NCBI GenBank assembly: GCA_032768795.1 | Contig: CP136494.1 | Span: 1,426,001 to 1,490,000 of the forward strand | DNA: 64,000 nucleotides | Reading direction: 5' to 3' | From: Tremella fuciformis | Lineage: Eukaryota > Basidiomycota > Tremellomycetes > Tremellales > Tremellaceae | Shown: in pieces, positions 35,108 through 46,670 of the stretch | How positions within the stretch are numbered: the stretch's first letter is position 1 | How the letters are laid out: each line of letters begins with the position of its first letter | Translations under genes and position numbers: made by a program | Notes under the pieces: generated by a model | What the model was told of the DNA's origin: nothing | Database searches by the model: none | The model's input: the letters and a program-made list of their open reading frames with translations, nothing else

Positions 35108-35839
35108 TGAACTACATATGTTCCTTCTCTGTCATGTGGCGCGCATCAAGAAGCGGTAGCACCGCTTGCCACCCGTTGAGCTTAGTGTCACTCGTGCTTG
35201 CTTCTGCAATACGTGCTTTATGCACGTGCCATATGGATCACATTACGTGATACACCAATGGGCACACCCATGAAGACTCTTGAGCAGCGCTGTATGTATG
35301 TATTGGCCACACAATGGTCCGTGCGTGCCCATTGGCTCATATGTTCCGCATACTGCCCCGAGCAGTAATTCTGAAATCTGAATTGAACGAGAAGCATGCT
35401 TGACAATCACTGACCAGCATGATTACTTTCACCCCTCACAAGCGTGTCCACCCTCAAGATGCAGTCCTTTGAACCTGGTGACTGAATGCAGTGTGCTCGG
35501 ATAAGTCCCCTACACACTGGCAAAGTCACTCCGATAGATCCGATCCCTTTGTGCACGCACCGCTGCGCCTCAGCCTTGTCCCAGAACAGTGCGATAGCAG
35601 TCTTAGAATGTGTTGAGCTGTCCTCAGGCTCTCAAGTGATTGCAGACCCCTCCGAGCACAGGTCAGTCCTCTATTGGCAAGCGTCATGACGGGGTCGTGA
35701 CATGCTGTATTGGGCCCGCACGTGATGCATCGAGTGGGCCCTGTCGGCGTCGCGTCTCATAGGGGCCAGCAGATAGGCGCCGCTTTGTGAAGCCAAAACA
35801 AATACGAGCTACGAAGGCGCCCCCTTGGGCTGTTGGGGA

Positions 35840-35851
35840 GGGGGGGGGGGG
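35840..35851. repeat. run of 12 G upstream of paralogue B
   Basis: A homopolymer in the promoter region, followed about 7 bp later by TTTTTAAACA, which could serve as a TATA-like element. The start codon lies 125 bp further on. Confidence 0.8.
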
Positions 35852-35976
35852 TCGTCTTTTTAAACATCCCTTGTGCTCGCCAAGCGCAAGAGAAGCCCCA
35901 TTGTTCGCATGGTATAAGAGACTTGCAAAGCTTCTGCGTCGCCACTTTTGCCACTCTACTACCATTTCAATCCATC

Positions 35977-37047
35977 ATGAGTCAGCAATCCAGTGACGAG
36001 GTGCGAGTATCCGAATTTCTCAAGCAAGTCCAGGCCGGACATCCCCCTTGGTACATGCTGAACTCGGCCGTCTCCAAAACCTGCTATAAAGCGTTTCAGA
36101 GTAAGAAGCCCTGGCAAGAGCTCGGCACGGATCCACTGAACCTCGGCCCGCTGTCTTTCGGCGCCGGCAACGTGGGAACGGGTCTCAAGTATGCCGATGA
36201 AAGTCAAGCACAGCGAGAAGCTAACCATGATGGAAAAGTTCGCCTTGTTGACAGCAACGGGGCCGAATTCGATTACCGTCTCGCTCAGCGCCTTTACGTC
36301 ACAGAAATGACCATTGATAAAACTCTCAAGCCAGATGAAGGAGTAGACGAAAGATACGCCCGCCACAGGCAGACATACTCTCACAGATTGGAACGAGATA
36401 CAGGGGGCATATGGGAAGAACTATTCAGGGAGGAGCAGAACAATTCCGCCAGCTGGGCCGTAGATGCAAAAGGCAATACTACTTTTTGCATAGGGTCAGT
36501 CATCGAGGATAATCCCCACTTATCCCGACTGCGAGCTGCGGGTCTGACGCAGAACGGAAATTCTTTGGTCTTCATCATTGGCCAGAATTATGACTGGGTC
36601 TTCAGGCATTGCAGACTTGCCGATGGGCTGTGTGCGACTGCCGTTCGATCGCACAGCGGGACGCTCATATGGAAACAACAGCTTCAGATGAACACGAACA
36701 CGGCTTCAATTGCCGAGGGCGCCCAGGCATATGTGAACGTCGATGAGTTCTCCGACCCTCCAGCCATCAAGGAAGAGTACAATCGTTTCTCGGCCTCAAT
36801 TGAGGACGAACAAGCTGCAATGCTCAAGTCCGACTTCTTTCTGGATGCAGGGGACGGCCCGCGAGCTCGCCCGACCGGCCACTCCGATGGCCCCCTGGTA
36901 CCGGTGTTCATGAAGGATTGGGGTATGCCCGAGGGACTCCGCCGCACATTCGACTCGGAATTTGTGTTTGACTTGTACCATCGAAGCGACACCAACAACA
37001 TCTTTCTGCCGCCTTCTGCTGGAACGTCCTCGGCATCGCAAGACTAG
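35977..37047 (+). CDS. intronless protein of unrecognised family, copy B
   Basis: This is a single exon of 356 aa, a tandem paralogue of the gene at 33290. The start is taken at the ATG giving MSQQSSDEVRVSEFLKQV; the frame is open further upstream, but that part has no similarity to copy A. It has acidic and polar composition, no signal peptide and no membrane segment. Visible blocks are PPWYMLNSAVSK, LVFIIGQNYDWVFRHC and FMKDWGMPEGLRRTFDSEF. There is no CaaX end (it stops ASQD). Function unknown. The pair may be a lineage-specific family. Confidence 0.7.
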   Translation: MSQQSSDEVRVSEFLKQVQAGHPPWYMLNSAVSKTCYKAFQSKKPWQELGTDPLNLGPLSFGAGNVGTGLKYADESQAQREANHDGKVRLVDSNGAEFDYRLAQRLYVTEMTIDKTLKPDEGVDERYARHRQTYSHRLERDTGGIWEELFREEQNNSASWAVDAKGNTTFCIGSVIEDNPHLSRLRAAGLTQNGNSLVFIIGQNYDWVFRHCRLADGLCATAVRSHSGTLIWKQQLQMNTNTASIAEGAQAYVNVDEFSDPPAIKEEYNRFSASIEDEQAAMLKSDFFLDAGDGPRARPTGHSDGPLVPVFMKDWGMPEGLRRTFDSEFVFDLYHRSDTNNIFLPPSAGTSSASQD

Positions 37048-37125
37048 CATTGCAGGGAAGAGCAGGATTGACACCCATATTTTCAGACTGTGTACAACGA
37101 TTGTGTGTGTCATCGCTCGTCTTAC

Positions 37126-38902
37126 TCATACAGTCCCAGCTTTCAGCTGATCCACTCTCGAGCCCAAATCCTTCAGCTTCTTCCTCTTCTTCGTGATCAA
37201 ATTGCCAATGTCCACCCCTTGAGATTTCAGCCTCCCCAGCTGCTTCACGTTCAGCTTTTCCAGCTCGTCCCTCGTCCAATCTTTCGGTGCCTTCCCAGGC
37301 GGAAGATAGCTTTCCCCTGCGTCTGAAGCTATCGCGCTTGATTCGCCTTGCGTGTCTGTCTCCGCCGTCCCTGCCATTTCTTCGTCTTCCTCCATACCTG
37401 GCCATCGTGGCATCAGAGAGAGGTCGGCATAAAGATCGAGGTTGGCGACATCGTCTACAGTCGGTGTGACTGATCGTCCCAATGCAGAGTACAAAGCGGG
37501 CAACAAAGAGCTGGTCTTTATGAGAGATGTCTACGAGTCGTCAATATCGGGCTCGGTTCTGAGAAGTAGGAAAGTACCTGTCCGTCCGCTGCGAGCTCCA
37601 CCTCTGCTAAGGAAGCGTTGATCCTGTCCACGGAGACAGTGTTGGCATCAACGACGACTTTCTTGCTAGTCTGTTGAGGGTTCCTGTTCCCCTTGACGGA
37701 CCAGGCGGTGTCGAGGGAGACGAGAAGATGACCAGACTGTCCAGGAACTTGGGTGAAGTCGAGGACAGGATCGGCAAACGATATCGTACATATGTCTGAA
37801 GAAGACAGGGTGCTCAGATCGGGAGGGAGGACGAATGAGTGAATGGCGGAACAGCTAGTTATTAGCACTCAATTTTGCGGTCGAGAAAAGGCTCGCACCC
37901 TTCAGAATGAAACACCACGACCTCCGCATTATCGACTGGCAGCACTATGATCTTCTTGATGCAGACACCTTGACCAGCCGGAAGTCGCCATCCCTCGACA
38001 GGCGTGTAGAAAGTGGTCGTCGCGTCATCTGCATCTGCAGCTTTCGCATGGTCCGATGTGGCTGCGAGGCCGCCGCCATCCGCCGGCGCTGCTACCGCGT
38101 GAGAGCGCTGACGCTTCTGCGCATGTTTGTCCACTCTCATTTGTGCGCGTACTTTCCGATGAGGGAGCACAGCCTCAAAGATGCCGACTGCCGCCAGTTG
38201 CGAACCTCGCTGCCAGTCCCAGATCCTGAGCACCGGATCCCCTCCCGCACTCAAGAGCAGGCTCGGTCGATTTGGCGGAATACACAAGGCGGAGACAAAG
38301 CCGTCGGTGCCGAAGAGGTAACGCTCTACCACAAAACTTTGTGGATATCTAGATACGCGAATATGCTCATCGCGGTCGGCGGTGATGATGCGCTTGCCAT
38401 CCTGGCTCAGAGCGTGCGCCGTGAGAATCGAGACATGGCCCAGAAGGAGAGTAGCATCCGGGTTGAGTGAGGGGTCGGAGTTGACGACAAAGTTAGACGG
38501 CCGATCCTTTCCCGTGTCCGGAAAGGGGTCGAGAGGATACAGGAAGCAGTCGCCCACTTTATCCGTGACTACGATACCCCCGGCCGGTCCCGTGGGTGCG
38601 AACGAGAGGGAAGAAGCTTTCTTGAGAAGCTTGCGCGTCGATCGAAGGGAGATGCTCTCCGGGCTCACATCGTACACGCATAGTGCCTTGTCATCAGAGA
38701 CTGTAACAGCCACGGTCGAATCGGGCGAGATGATAGCGAGCCGGATGACGGCAGGTGATGGCGCTTTCGAGGAGCTCGCAGAAGAAGGGTTGTAGACGGA
38801 AGATCGATCATCCGCAGAGCTCGAAAACACCAACGAGGGTCCTGCCGCCAGTAACACGCCCTCACGCGAGGCCGCAAGGGCCTGAGGTGGGTATTTGAGC
38901 AT
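37126..38902 (-). CDS. TRM82: tRNA (guanine-N7)-methyltransferase non-catalytic subunit TRM82
   Basis: Exons 37899..38902, 37578..37854 and 37126..37530 give 561 aa. WD40-type repeats are visible. The family hallmark LLLGHVSILTAHALSQDGK followed by RIITADRDEHIRVSRYP is clear, then LLLSAGGDPVLRIWDWQRG. TRM82 (human WDR4) stabilises the catalytic TRM8/METTL1 subunit to make m7G46 in tRNA. The C-terminus DELEKLNVKQLGRLKSQG is a charged helix. The gene is convergent with copy B of the paralogue pair, 78 bp away. Confidence 0.9.
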
Positions 38903-39168
38903 AACTCAGCTTATGAATGGGCAAAGTTGACCTAGAAGCGTCGCATCAACTTTCTCAATCCCATCTGGACGAGGCACGTGATGTCGATATGGAGTCTTAT
39001 TTTTTCGATCCATTTTCCTCGATTTATCCCAAAACCTCCTGATCAAAATGCATCTTTCAGCATGCATACACCTTTACACTCGACTCTTCGGCCAGGGATC
39101 AGCTGTGAGGCCATTCTCCGCTCCTTGTCCATCTTTCACGATCCGAAAAATCAGAGTACAGATCAAGC

Positions 39169-39684
39169 ATGTCCGCCCCGAACCCCAAGGCCTTCCCGCT
39201 CGCCAACGCGCAGTTGACCAACCAAGTGAGCGCCTCTCTAATCGATAGCTATAAGCTAACGTTTGCAGATCCTCGACCTCATCCAGCAGGCCTCGCATTA
39301 CAAGCAGCTGAAGAAGGGGTCAGTCTGAAGGAACAGAGAATCGGGAGTCTGCGCTGATTGGCAGTGCCAACGAGGCCACCAAGACGCTCAACCGTGGTAT
39401 TTGCGAGTTCATTGTCATGGCCGCCGATGTGGAACCCATCGAGATTGTTCTCCACTTGCCCTTACTCTGCGAGGACAAGAACGTCCCGTATGTCTTCTTG
39501 CCGAGCAAGACAGCCATCGGGCGGGCTTGCGGTGTGAGCCGTGCCGTCATCGCCGCTAGCGTGACGACCAACGAGGCCAGGGAGTTGAACGCCCAGATCC
39601 AGGCGATCAAGGTGGGCCCGCTCTGTATCGCATAACAATCGCACGACTGATATACAGAACGAGATTGAGAAGCTGCTCATCTAG
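39169..39684 (+). CDS. SNU13: SNU13 (15.5K) L7Ae-type snRNP/snoRNP protein
   Basis: Model join(39169..39225, 39269..39318, 39365..39611, 39658..39684) gives 126 aa, the family's usual length. The L7Ae fold is complete: [18 protein letters not shown], the adjacent [18 protein letters not shown], then [18 protein letters not shown]. It binds kink-turns in U4 snRNA and box C/D snoRNAs. The last exon is 27 nt. The gene is convergent with RIM20. Confidence 0.95.
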
Positions 39685-39750
39685 GTGGCCGAATCTGATG
39701 GGCTGGTGTAAACATGCATGATCTGTGCCCCGAATTGCGACTGATGAGAC

Positions 39751-42700
39751 TCAGATCACCCCCTCTCCGCCCCTCTTACCTGCTCGCTTGTAAGGATTGC
39801 GATCCGCATCACCTATCGGTGGGCTAGACACGGGCAGAGGCGGTTGTGGGTTGGCCTGGGCGGCTTGACTACGTGTCACACGACGGGGAGAGTCGAAAGT
39901 CGGAGGCGGTTGAGGTGTAGCACGGGATACACCGCCTGAACGCAGGACAGGTTGAGGAGGCGGTGGGGGTAGCAGATCGGTCCCAGATGTCCATTGACTT
40001 GAGCTTGGGTGTGGGAGGCCAAAGGCTGGCTGTGACGCCGAGGGTGCTGAACGTGACGGTGGCGGAGTGGGTGAAGGATGCGTCTGTGGGATTGGATATG
40101 AGATCGACTGTTGTGACGAACCTGGGACAGGATCGGCAATGGTCGCACGCTGGAAGTGGGCGGTTATAGAGCTGTGTATGAGACTTGATTCCGGTCTGTT
40201 TCCAGTAAATCTCACCCAACATCAGCTCTGCGTGAGTTGAGGAATTGAACGCATGCCGACTTGAAGGCATGCAGCATCTCCCCAAGCGAATTGTAGAACT
40301 TGATCCCCTCCTGAGCGTTGTCCACTATTTCTCTCCACTTCCAGTACGCCAAATCGACATCCTGGAGTGCCCTTTCCCGGTCCTTCACCCGGGGATCTTC
40401 TTTACGTTCAGCCAAGAACGCGTCGTTCTGAGTTCTGATCTGCTCAAGCAGGCTTGCTTGCTCCTCGTCTTCCCGGTTCATGTCTTCGCGCACTCGCGCA
40501 TATTTCTCCAATCCTTGGTCAAAGATTCCTTCAAACCACTCAGTCTTGACATCGCCTGATCCACCATGTGCCAGTCGGGTCGCTTCAGTCAATACCACTG
40601 CGCGTATGTCGTCCCCCGCCGAAATCTGTCTCGCCTCGTTCACGAGTCGAGCACGATGTGCGATTCTGTCGTCCAGATCTTCCAATGAGGCACGAAGTGG
40701 CCGAACGGACGAGGGCGGAGCGGAAGTAGCGACCCCAGGGCGCGGACCAGACGTTGATGGCACGTAGTCCTTCAGCTCGTCCTGTTGCTCAGCAAGCCTC
40801 GATCATCGCTAGGGCAAAGGGCTAACTTCTCCAGCGGCTAGTAGCTGAATGAGGTGAGCGTACTCCTCCCATTTTGCAGTCACGGTAGCATCGCTAAGTG
40901 CAGCTTGTCGTACTGTCGCATCGTATTGCTGTGACATGGCAATAAGATGAGCATTGGCTTCGTGCGAGGGCTGGCGAGACGAGGACAGGTGGGGTTCCCG
41001 CTGGAGCAATCGTTCATTTTCAGTAGCCTCTTGGTCAAGGATATCCAAAGCCTGCTTATCAGCGAATGTCTGCGGTGTGCAGCCGCGATGGCACCTCAGC
41101 AAGGATCCTAGCATTGGATTTTGCCAGTCTCGAAACTTCCTTCAGTAGGCTTAAAACTCGATCCGCGCCTCCGGACGCCTCCACTTCCTCCGCCTTTTTC
41201 AGCAAGCTTGGGGGCAGTCCCACTGGTCGCTCCAAGGCTTCGATAGAGCCCGGCAAGTTGAGGGATTGCAGCGTACTCACGTTATTAGCGGAGTACGTCT
41301 AAGCGCAGGGCCACTCACCTTGCTGCTAGACCATCCAGCTCCTCGCGCTTGCCGTCAAGTTCACGTACTACCGTGTCCTTGCGATCATCGTATATGCTGA
41401 GCGCCAAATGCACACCGTAGGGGACCAAGCCGCTGAACAAAGGGCTGACGCCGGCTTTGCCACCCATGAGCCAAGCAACCGGATCTGCCACCTCGGGGGG
41501 TGTCGCCAGCTTGACCATGGCTGCGCCAACCAAAGGGGGCAGCTGATTTGGCGGAGGTATAGGATCGTTGTATACAAGATCGTTGTCCCGCGTGGCTCTC
41601 TCCAAATTCGATTTGATGGCAGCCTGCAGATTCTGCGCAGTCAATACGAATCTTCTGCTCCCGGACCTGCACACCTTTAGATCTGAAGACACAGAGTCCG
41701 CTACTCCCTTTTTCCCGGCATCAAGACCCTTCTTGGCCAACCCTTCCGCCATGCGTAATCTCGCAATCTCGTTGCCGTATCTTCTACTCTCTAGGTCGTC
41801 TTGCGATAGTCTATACTGCGCAGCGGCCTCAAAATGCATTTGCTTGACCGTGATGTGGGACAGCCAGCCCTGCATATCAGCGTGACCGCTTGGGGAGTGT
41901 CACGCCGGCACTCACCACAGGGAAGAAGGCCGAGGAGGGATATTCGTTTGCGTTGGTGAAAACGAGAGCAGATTTATAGTATTCGGACACTTTCATCGAC
42001 AGCTTTCCGATGAGAGCATTCTTATAAGATCCCTCTGTCTGATAAGCTCGGGCCTACATCATGTGCGGAAGGGACCCGCGTAGGACAGCTTGTTGCCAGA
42101 AGCACTCCTGAGCTTCTGCCATGATGAACTCTCTCAGAGTTGACAGGAATGACTCGGTCATGTCATATCCAGCCGCATTTGGTGCGGCAATCTCGTTACT
42201 CAACGTGGGCAGGACAGACTTGATCAGATGGTCCAAAACGCCTGCGGCGGACTGAGAGTCAGCTACATATTGAACGGGAAGCCTCCACAGACTGATAGAT
42301 AGCCTAAGGCTCGTTTGATGCCCTCCACCTCGGCCCTGCGTTCTTGAGCAGCCATTGTAGCGTACAGGGCAGCGATGTTGTAGAGCACCGATGCTCTTTC
42401 GAAAGTTAGAGACGGGAGGGAAATGGTAGTGTCGGCTGTGAGGGAGAATACTGGAGGGAAGGGAAGATGATAGACGAAGGAAAGACCGATCTAAGATCAG
42501 CTACCAACCACAGCTAGATGAAGCAGTCTGCACACATTCGAGGGGAATTTGGTCGCAAGAAAGGCCAATTGAGCATGATATCTGGCTCGTCAGCGGCATT
42601 GCTAGGGTCCACAATCTGACGAGCCTCATGAGGCCTCGCGCTATCTCTGGGTGGGCCTCAGATTTGCTCTCGACAAGCTCCCTGCGCATAGCCGTGAGCG

Positions 42701-42873
42701 TGTCCACATCGTTCCGGAAAGCCTCCGGATGGGTGTCACGAAAATGACTGGCGATGTAGTTTAGGAGGTGCTGGGGAAAGGCTGGAAGGGCGTCCGCCCG
42801 CTTGGCCGGCACCGATAAGAAATTGCTCTGAAGTGTGAGCTTTGAGGCCTACACCCTCTGCGTTACGCACCAT
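39751..42873 (-). CDS. RIM20: RIM20/PalA, Bro1-domain protein of the alkaline pH pathway
   Basis: Twelve coding exons: 42871..42873, 42613..42827, 42536..42581, 42289..42490, 42087..42241, 41916..42053, 41675..41869, 41319..41632, 41095..41275, 40827..41054, 40216..40781 and 39751..40171. All phases close, for 887 aa. The start reads M then SNFLSVPAKRADALPAF, the canonical PalA/RIM20 N-terminus. The Bro1 domain includes LTFERASVLYNIAALYA and ALIGKLSMKVSEYYKSA. The V domain has LNLPGSIEALERPVGLPP. A helical region and a Pro-rich tail follow. RIM20 bridges ESCRT-III and the transcription factor RIM101/PacC for its pH-dependent cleavage. The first coding exon is the ATG alone, followed by a 43-nt intron with donor GTGCGT. 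Confidence 0.9.
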
Positions 42874-43089
42874 TCTCGCGGTGCCAAATGGGAGAAGAAT
42901 GACAATGGACCACCAAAAGGTCGCCGCTCGTCGTCATCACCGCTGTTTCCGTGCCTGTCTGAAGTTCCAGTCAGTGGCGAGACACGTCACGTCCTAAAAG
43001 TTGCTTTTGATTTTGGTGATTCCCGAGTCTCTACATCGACTTTCTGGTCTCGTTCTGCCCGAAGAGGAGGCGCCAGTCGGCAAGAACGG

Positions 43090-44679
43090 ATGTCCCAATC
43101 CCCACTGGCCCGATCTACGCGGCGCTCGCTGCCGGCTTTCGCTCACACTCCCTCGCGACTCTCCAAATCCACATCGTCACATGAGCTCCCTCCACCGCAG
43201 ACACCCGAGGCGCCAAACGGCTTCCGAACGCCGAACAAGCACGATGGGTCTGGTATGAAGTCAAGAGGGACAGGCTCGACACCGCAGACTCCCAAGATTT
43301 ACTACTCGCCTTATGCGACCGCCTCTCCCCATGCTGGTCCAAGCAGAAGCGCCAGCATTCCCTTCGATATGGCGGCAAATGCGAAAGCGGGACGCCAGGC
43401 AGAAGAAGAACGCAGGCTTCGAGAGGCGACTCCCACTCCCGCGATCAAGAGAAAGAGACTCATCAGAAGGAAGCCGCTCTTACGAAGGTGCGAAGGTACC
43501 GCATGTCACGCTTCCATGTTGACGCAACAGGGTCCAAGAGTGGCCACAGAAGATAGTGGACCGGATCATCTTCGATGCGCCGACATCTATTCAAGATGTC
43601 ATTCCTCCTGCTCATCTCGCGGGCCCCATAGCAGTCGCTCTGTACTGCATCCATTACCTGCTGTTGGCGCCTCTGTTCTTCACTAAGGAGCTTCCCGAAA
43701 GTGTGCTTCGAGCTGCACCTGAACCAACTGGCGTTCGCGGCCGGTATGGCGATCTAGACCAGGGTCACGCTGGCAGAAGCTTGGTTGGCAAATGGACGGT
43801 GTGTCACGACAGAACGACCTGAGACTATCAACTGATGTTCAGGCTCTATCCGTCACAATAATACTTATCCTCATCTCATCGGCAAACTCAGCATATCTGT
43901 TCACGCGTTTCCGAACGTACGACATGCAACTGCGATCGGTGAGCCCTATTGCAGTGGCGAAGTGGGGCAATCGCTGACCGCGCATAGGCTCGTGATCCTG
44001 TGCCTTCGCCTCACGCCTCGCCAATCTCCTCCCCGCAAACCAGCAAGCACGAGTCCGAAGAGACTACATTCTCTAGGTCGGAAACCTCTTCCACGAAGGG
44101 CGGTGCCGTGTTACATTTCGCTCATTCAACCATGACTTTTATCTTCCACACGATCATGTGAATCGCAAATGCTTCCAATCCGCCTCCTTAGCTGATGATC
44201 GCCGCAGAGCCGGACTAAAAGCAGCTTTTGGGAAGCCATCGGACACCTCGTTGGCAAAAGGATTTGCCGCAACGGACGACCGCATCCAAAGTCTTCGAGT
44301 GTGGGAGCCTCCCGAATTTTGCCTGTCCTTATTCTGGCACGTATTGCGTTCCATCGTTGCAGCGAGCTGATAGTTCAGCTTCATGCCCCCATCCGCGCCA
44401 GCTCTCACGTATATTCTTGCCGGACGCAATCCGCTATTGCTACCCTTCCTACATCTCGTCACCATCTTTCTCCTCTCTCATCTAGCAGCGAGCTACACTC
44501 AGCTCGTCAAGGATCGGATGCTTCTCACTGCAGAGGTGATGAAGGAGTATGATCAACGCTTCGTTTACAAAAAGGTGTTTGCATCGCGAGTGGACCGGTC
44601 GGTCCAAACGAATGAAGGTGAAACTCGATAGCTTAATTTCGCCCGACCTGGCTGACATTCAGCCGAATCATTGTGGTGA
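43090..44679 (+). CDS. NUR1/Mug154-like nuclear envelope protein (DUF2418)
   Basis: Model join(43090..43487, 43531..43798, 43843..43938, 43988..44157, 44208..44340, 44374..44617, 44663..44679) gives 441 aa. The first 130 residues are disordered. Hydrophobic segments AVALYCIHYLLLAPLFF and LSVTIILILISSANSAYLF follow, then RVWEPPEFCLSLFWHFS, LLLPFLHLVTIFLLSHL and the diagnostic end MKEYDQRFVYKKVFASR and SVQTNE. This layout matches the Nur1/Mug154 family of inner nuclear membrane proteins linked to rDNA anchoring and silencing. The last intron is optional: without it the protein ends at 44631. The gene is divergent from RIM20. Confidence 0.8.
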
Positions 44680-44896
44680 AAGCAATGACCCATAACAGTG
44701 ACTGATAGCATTCCAACAGGCTCACCGACATGACGGGCACATAGCATTCTCCATACCTGCATGCAGAACCAAGACGTGAGCCACGTGACCCATTACGTAA
44801 TTTCTACAACTTCAACGGCTAGAATCAGTCGAAATGTGTCTTCTGTCGCACCTTGATCGCGTCTTGTCGCTCTTTTGGCAGACCTGACTCGTCATC

Positions 44897-46538
44897 ATGT
44901 CCTCTCCGTCCAGCGTCAGTCTACCGACGCAGGCGCCAGCGGCTGTGCCAGCCGGTTCCTCCTCTGCTTCGTCCAGCAGACCTCCCAGGTCGCCAAAGGC
45001 ACCTAAGCCTACAGCAGAGGGTTCCAAGGGGAAAGGTGCTGCTAGTGAAGGGGGAGCCAAGAGTGACAAGAAGTCTGCGAAGGAGGACAAGAAGGCAAAA
45101 CGGGCCGCGCTGGTGGCGCAGCGAGGCGGAGCCGATGCCACCTCAGTCGGTCCCGGTCCCTCTCAACCCAACGGCTCTCCGGCCGCCTCGTTGTCCGCCC
45201 CATCACAGGCCGCAGCGCAGCCTGGCCCTCAGCGACCTCAAGGGGCCTCTCGACCAGGACTCCCTAACGTCCCCTCACACTCTCACCCCAATCAGCCTGC
45301 TGCTGCCCACGCTCCTGCTCCCAAACGACCCGGTCTAGCAACGGTCGAGACGTCCCCGAGCGAGGCAAAATGGTTCTTCTCTCACCTACCCTCGCATATC
45401 CCGCCACACACCCCGTCTGCGCTGAACTCGACCAAGCTACATCCGTTGGTCATACGACTTGGCGTGCTCATGTCGAGCGGGACACTGAGAGGTGCCAACG
45501 CCCGGACGATGGGCATGATGGCGGCCTTCAAAGAGGTCATCCGGGACTACGAGAGCCCAGAGTCGGCTGTCCTATGGAAAGACCTGCCTGGTCATCTCAG
45601 CCCCATGATCGCGTTTCTGGAGGGCTGCAGACCGAAAGGTGTCGGGGGAGGCAATGCCATCCGGTGGCTTAAGGGAGAGATCAACAAGCTCGGCGAGCAG
45701 GGCGAGGGGACCGAAGCAGAGGTAGGCGCATGCCCGATGCAGCTCGCCCAGAAGCTGACCCATTGCAGCAAAAGCAGTACTTGATCGATGCCATCGATGT
45801 CTACCTGCGAGATCGGATAGACTTTGCCGGGCAGGTCATTGCCGCCAACGCGAAAGAGAAGATCAAGCCCAACGACATCGTCGTCGTCTATGCCCGATCG
45901 TCGGTCGTCGAGCGCGCCCTGATCGAAGCATGGCGGTCGATGCGCGCCAGAGACCCCGAAGCGACCTTCTCCGTCATCGTTGTCGACTCCCGTCCGTTGC
46001 ACGAGGGCCGGGCGCTCCTGGCAGCCCTTTCTGAAGCCGGCTTACCGTGCACATACACCCTCTTGCCGCTCTTGTCGCCCTTGCTCCCCTCGGCGGATCT
46101 TGTCCTGCTCGGCGCGTCCGCGTTGCATAGCGACGGGAGCCTGTACAGCCGCGCCGGCACGGCCATGATAGCTATGATGGCGAAAGAGGCCAGGGTGCCC
46201 GTCGTGGTCTGCTGCGAGACGTACAAGTTTGGCGAGCGGGTCGTCCTGGATGGTGTGGGCGCCAACGAGCTGGGAGACATCACTGGATTCTTCGATATTG
46301 GCAAGGCTGCGAGCAAGAAGGATCTGGGAGGGAGGAACGAAAAGGACGAGGCGGCGCGGAGCAAAGGCGTGACACCACTGGCTTTGTTGTACGACCTCAC
46401 GCCGCCAAGCCTCATCACGGCGGTCTGTACAGAGGTGAGGAGACCAAGCAGCATCACGGGCATAGCTGATTGCAGATCGGGTTCATTCCCCCGAGTTCGG
46501 TCCCCACCGTATTGGGCAAAGCGAGCGGTGTTGCATGA
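44897..46538 (+). CDS. GCD2: translation initiation factor eIF2B subunit delta
   Basis: Model join(44897..45721, 45769..46434, 46476..46538) gives 517 aa. The N-terminal 140 residues are low-complexity with a Lys-rich patch KSDKKSAKEDKKAKR. The regulatory helical part has LGVLMSSGTLRGANARTMGM. The C-terminal ISOCOT fold has IVVVYARSSVVERALIEAW, FSVIVVDSRPLHEGRALL, ADLVLLGASALHSDGS and VVVCCETYKFGERV. It ends IPPSSVPTVLGKA. eIF2B is the GDP/GTP exchange factor of eIF2, and delta is part of its regulatory subcomplex. Confidence 0.94.
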
Positions 46539-46670
46539 CGTGCTGCTCTTCTACCCTTGTCCTTAGCCGGTGCATGAGCGTGATCTGCGCCACGTGAAAA
46601 TACAGATGCAGCATTCATACCTGTACACCATACACACCCGATTGCTGATACAATTATACTCAAGGAACGA

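Noticed and set aside
35833..35976. N-terminal extension of paralogue B (MGRGGGVVFLNIPC...)
   Set aside because: It begins at the poly-G run, has no similarity to paralogue A and lies in the likely promoter.
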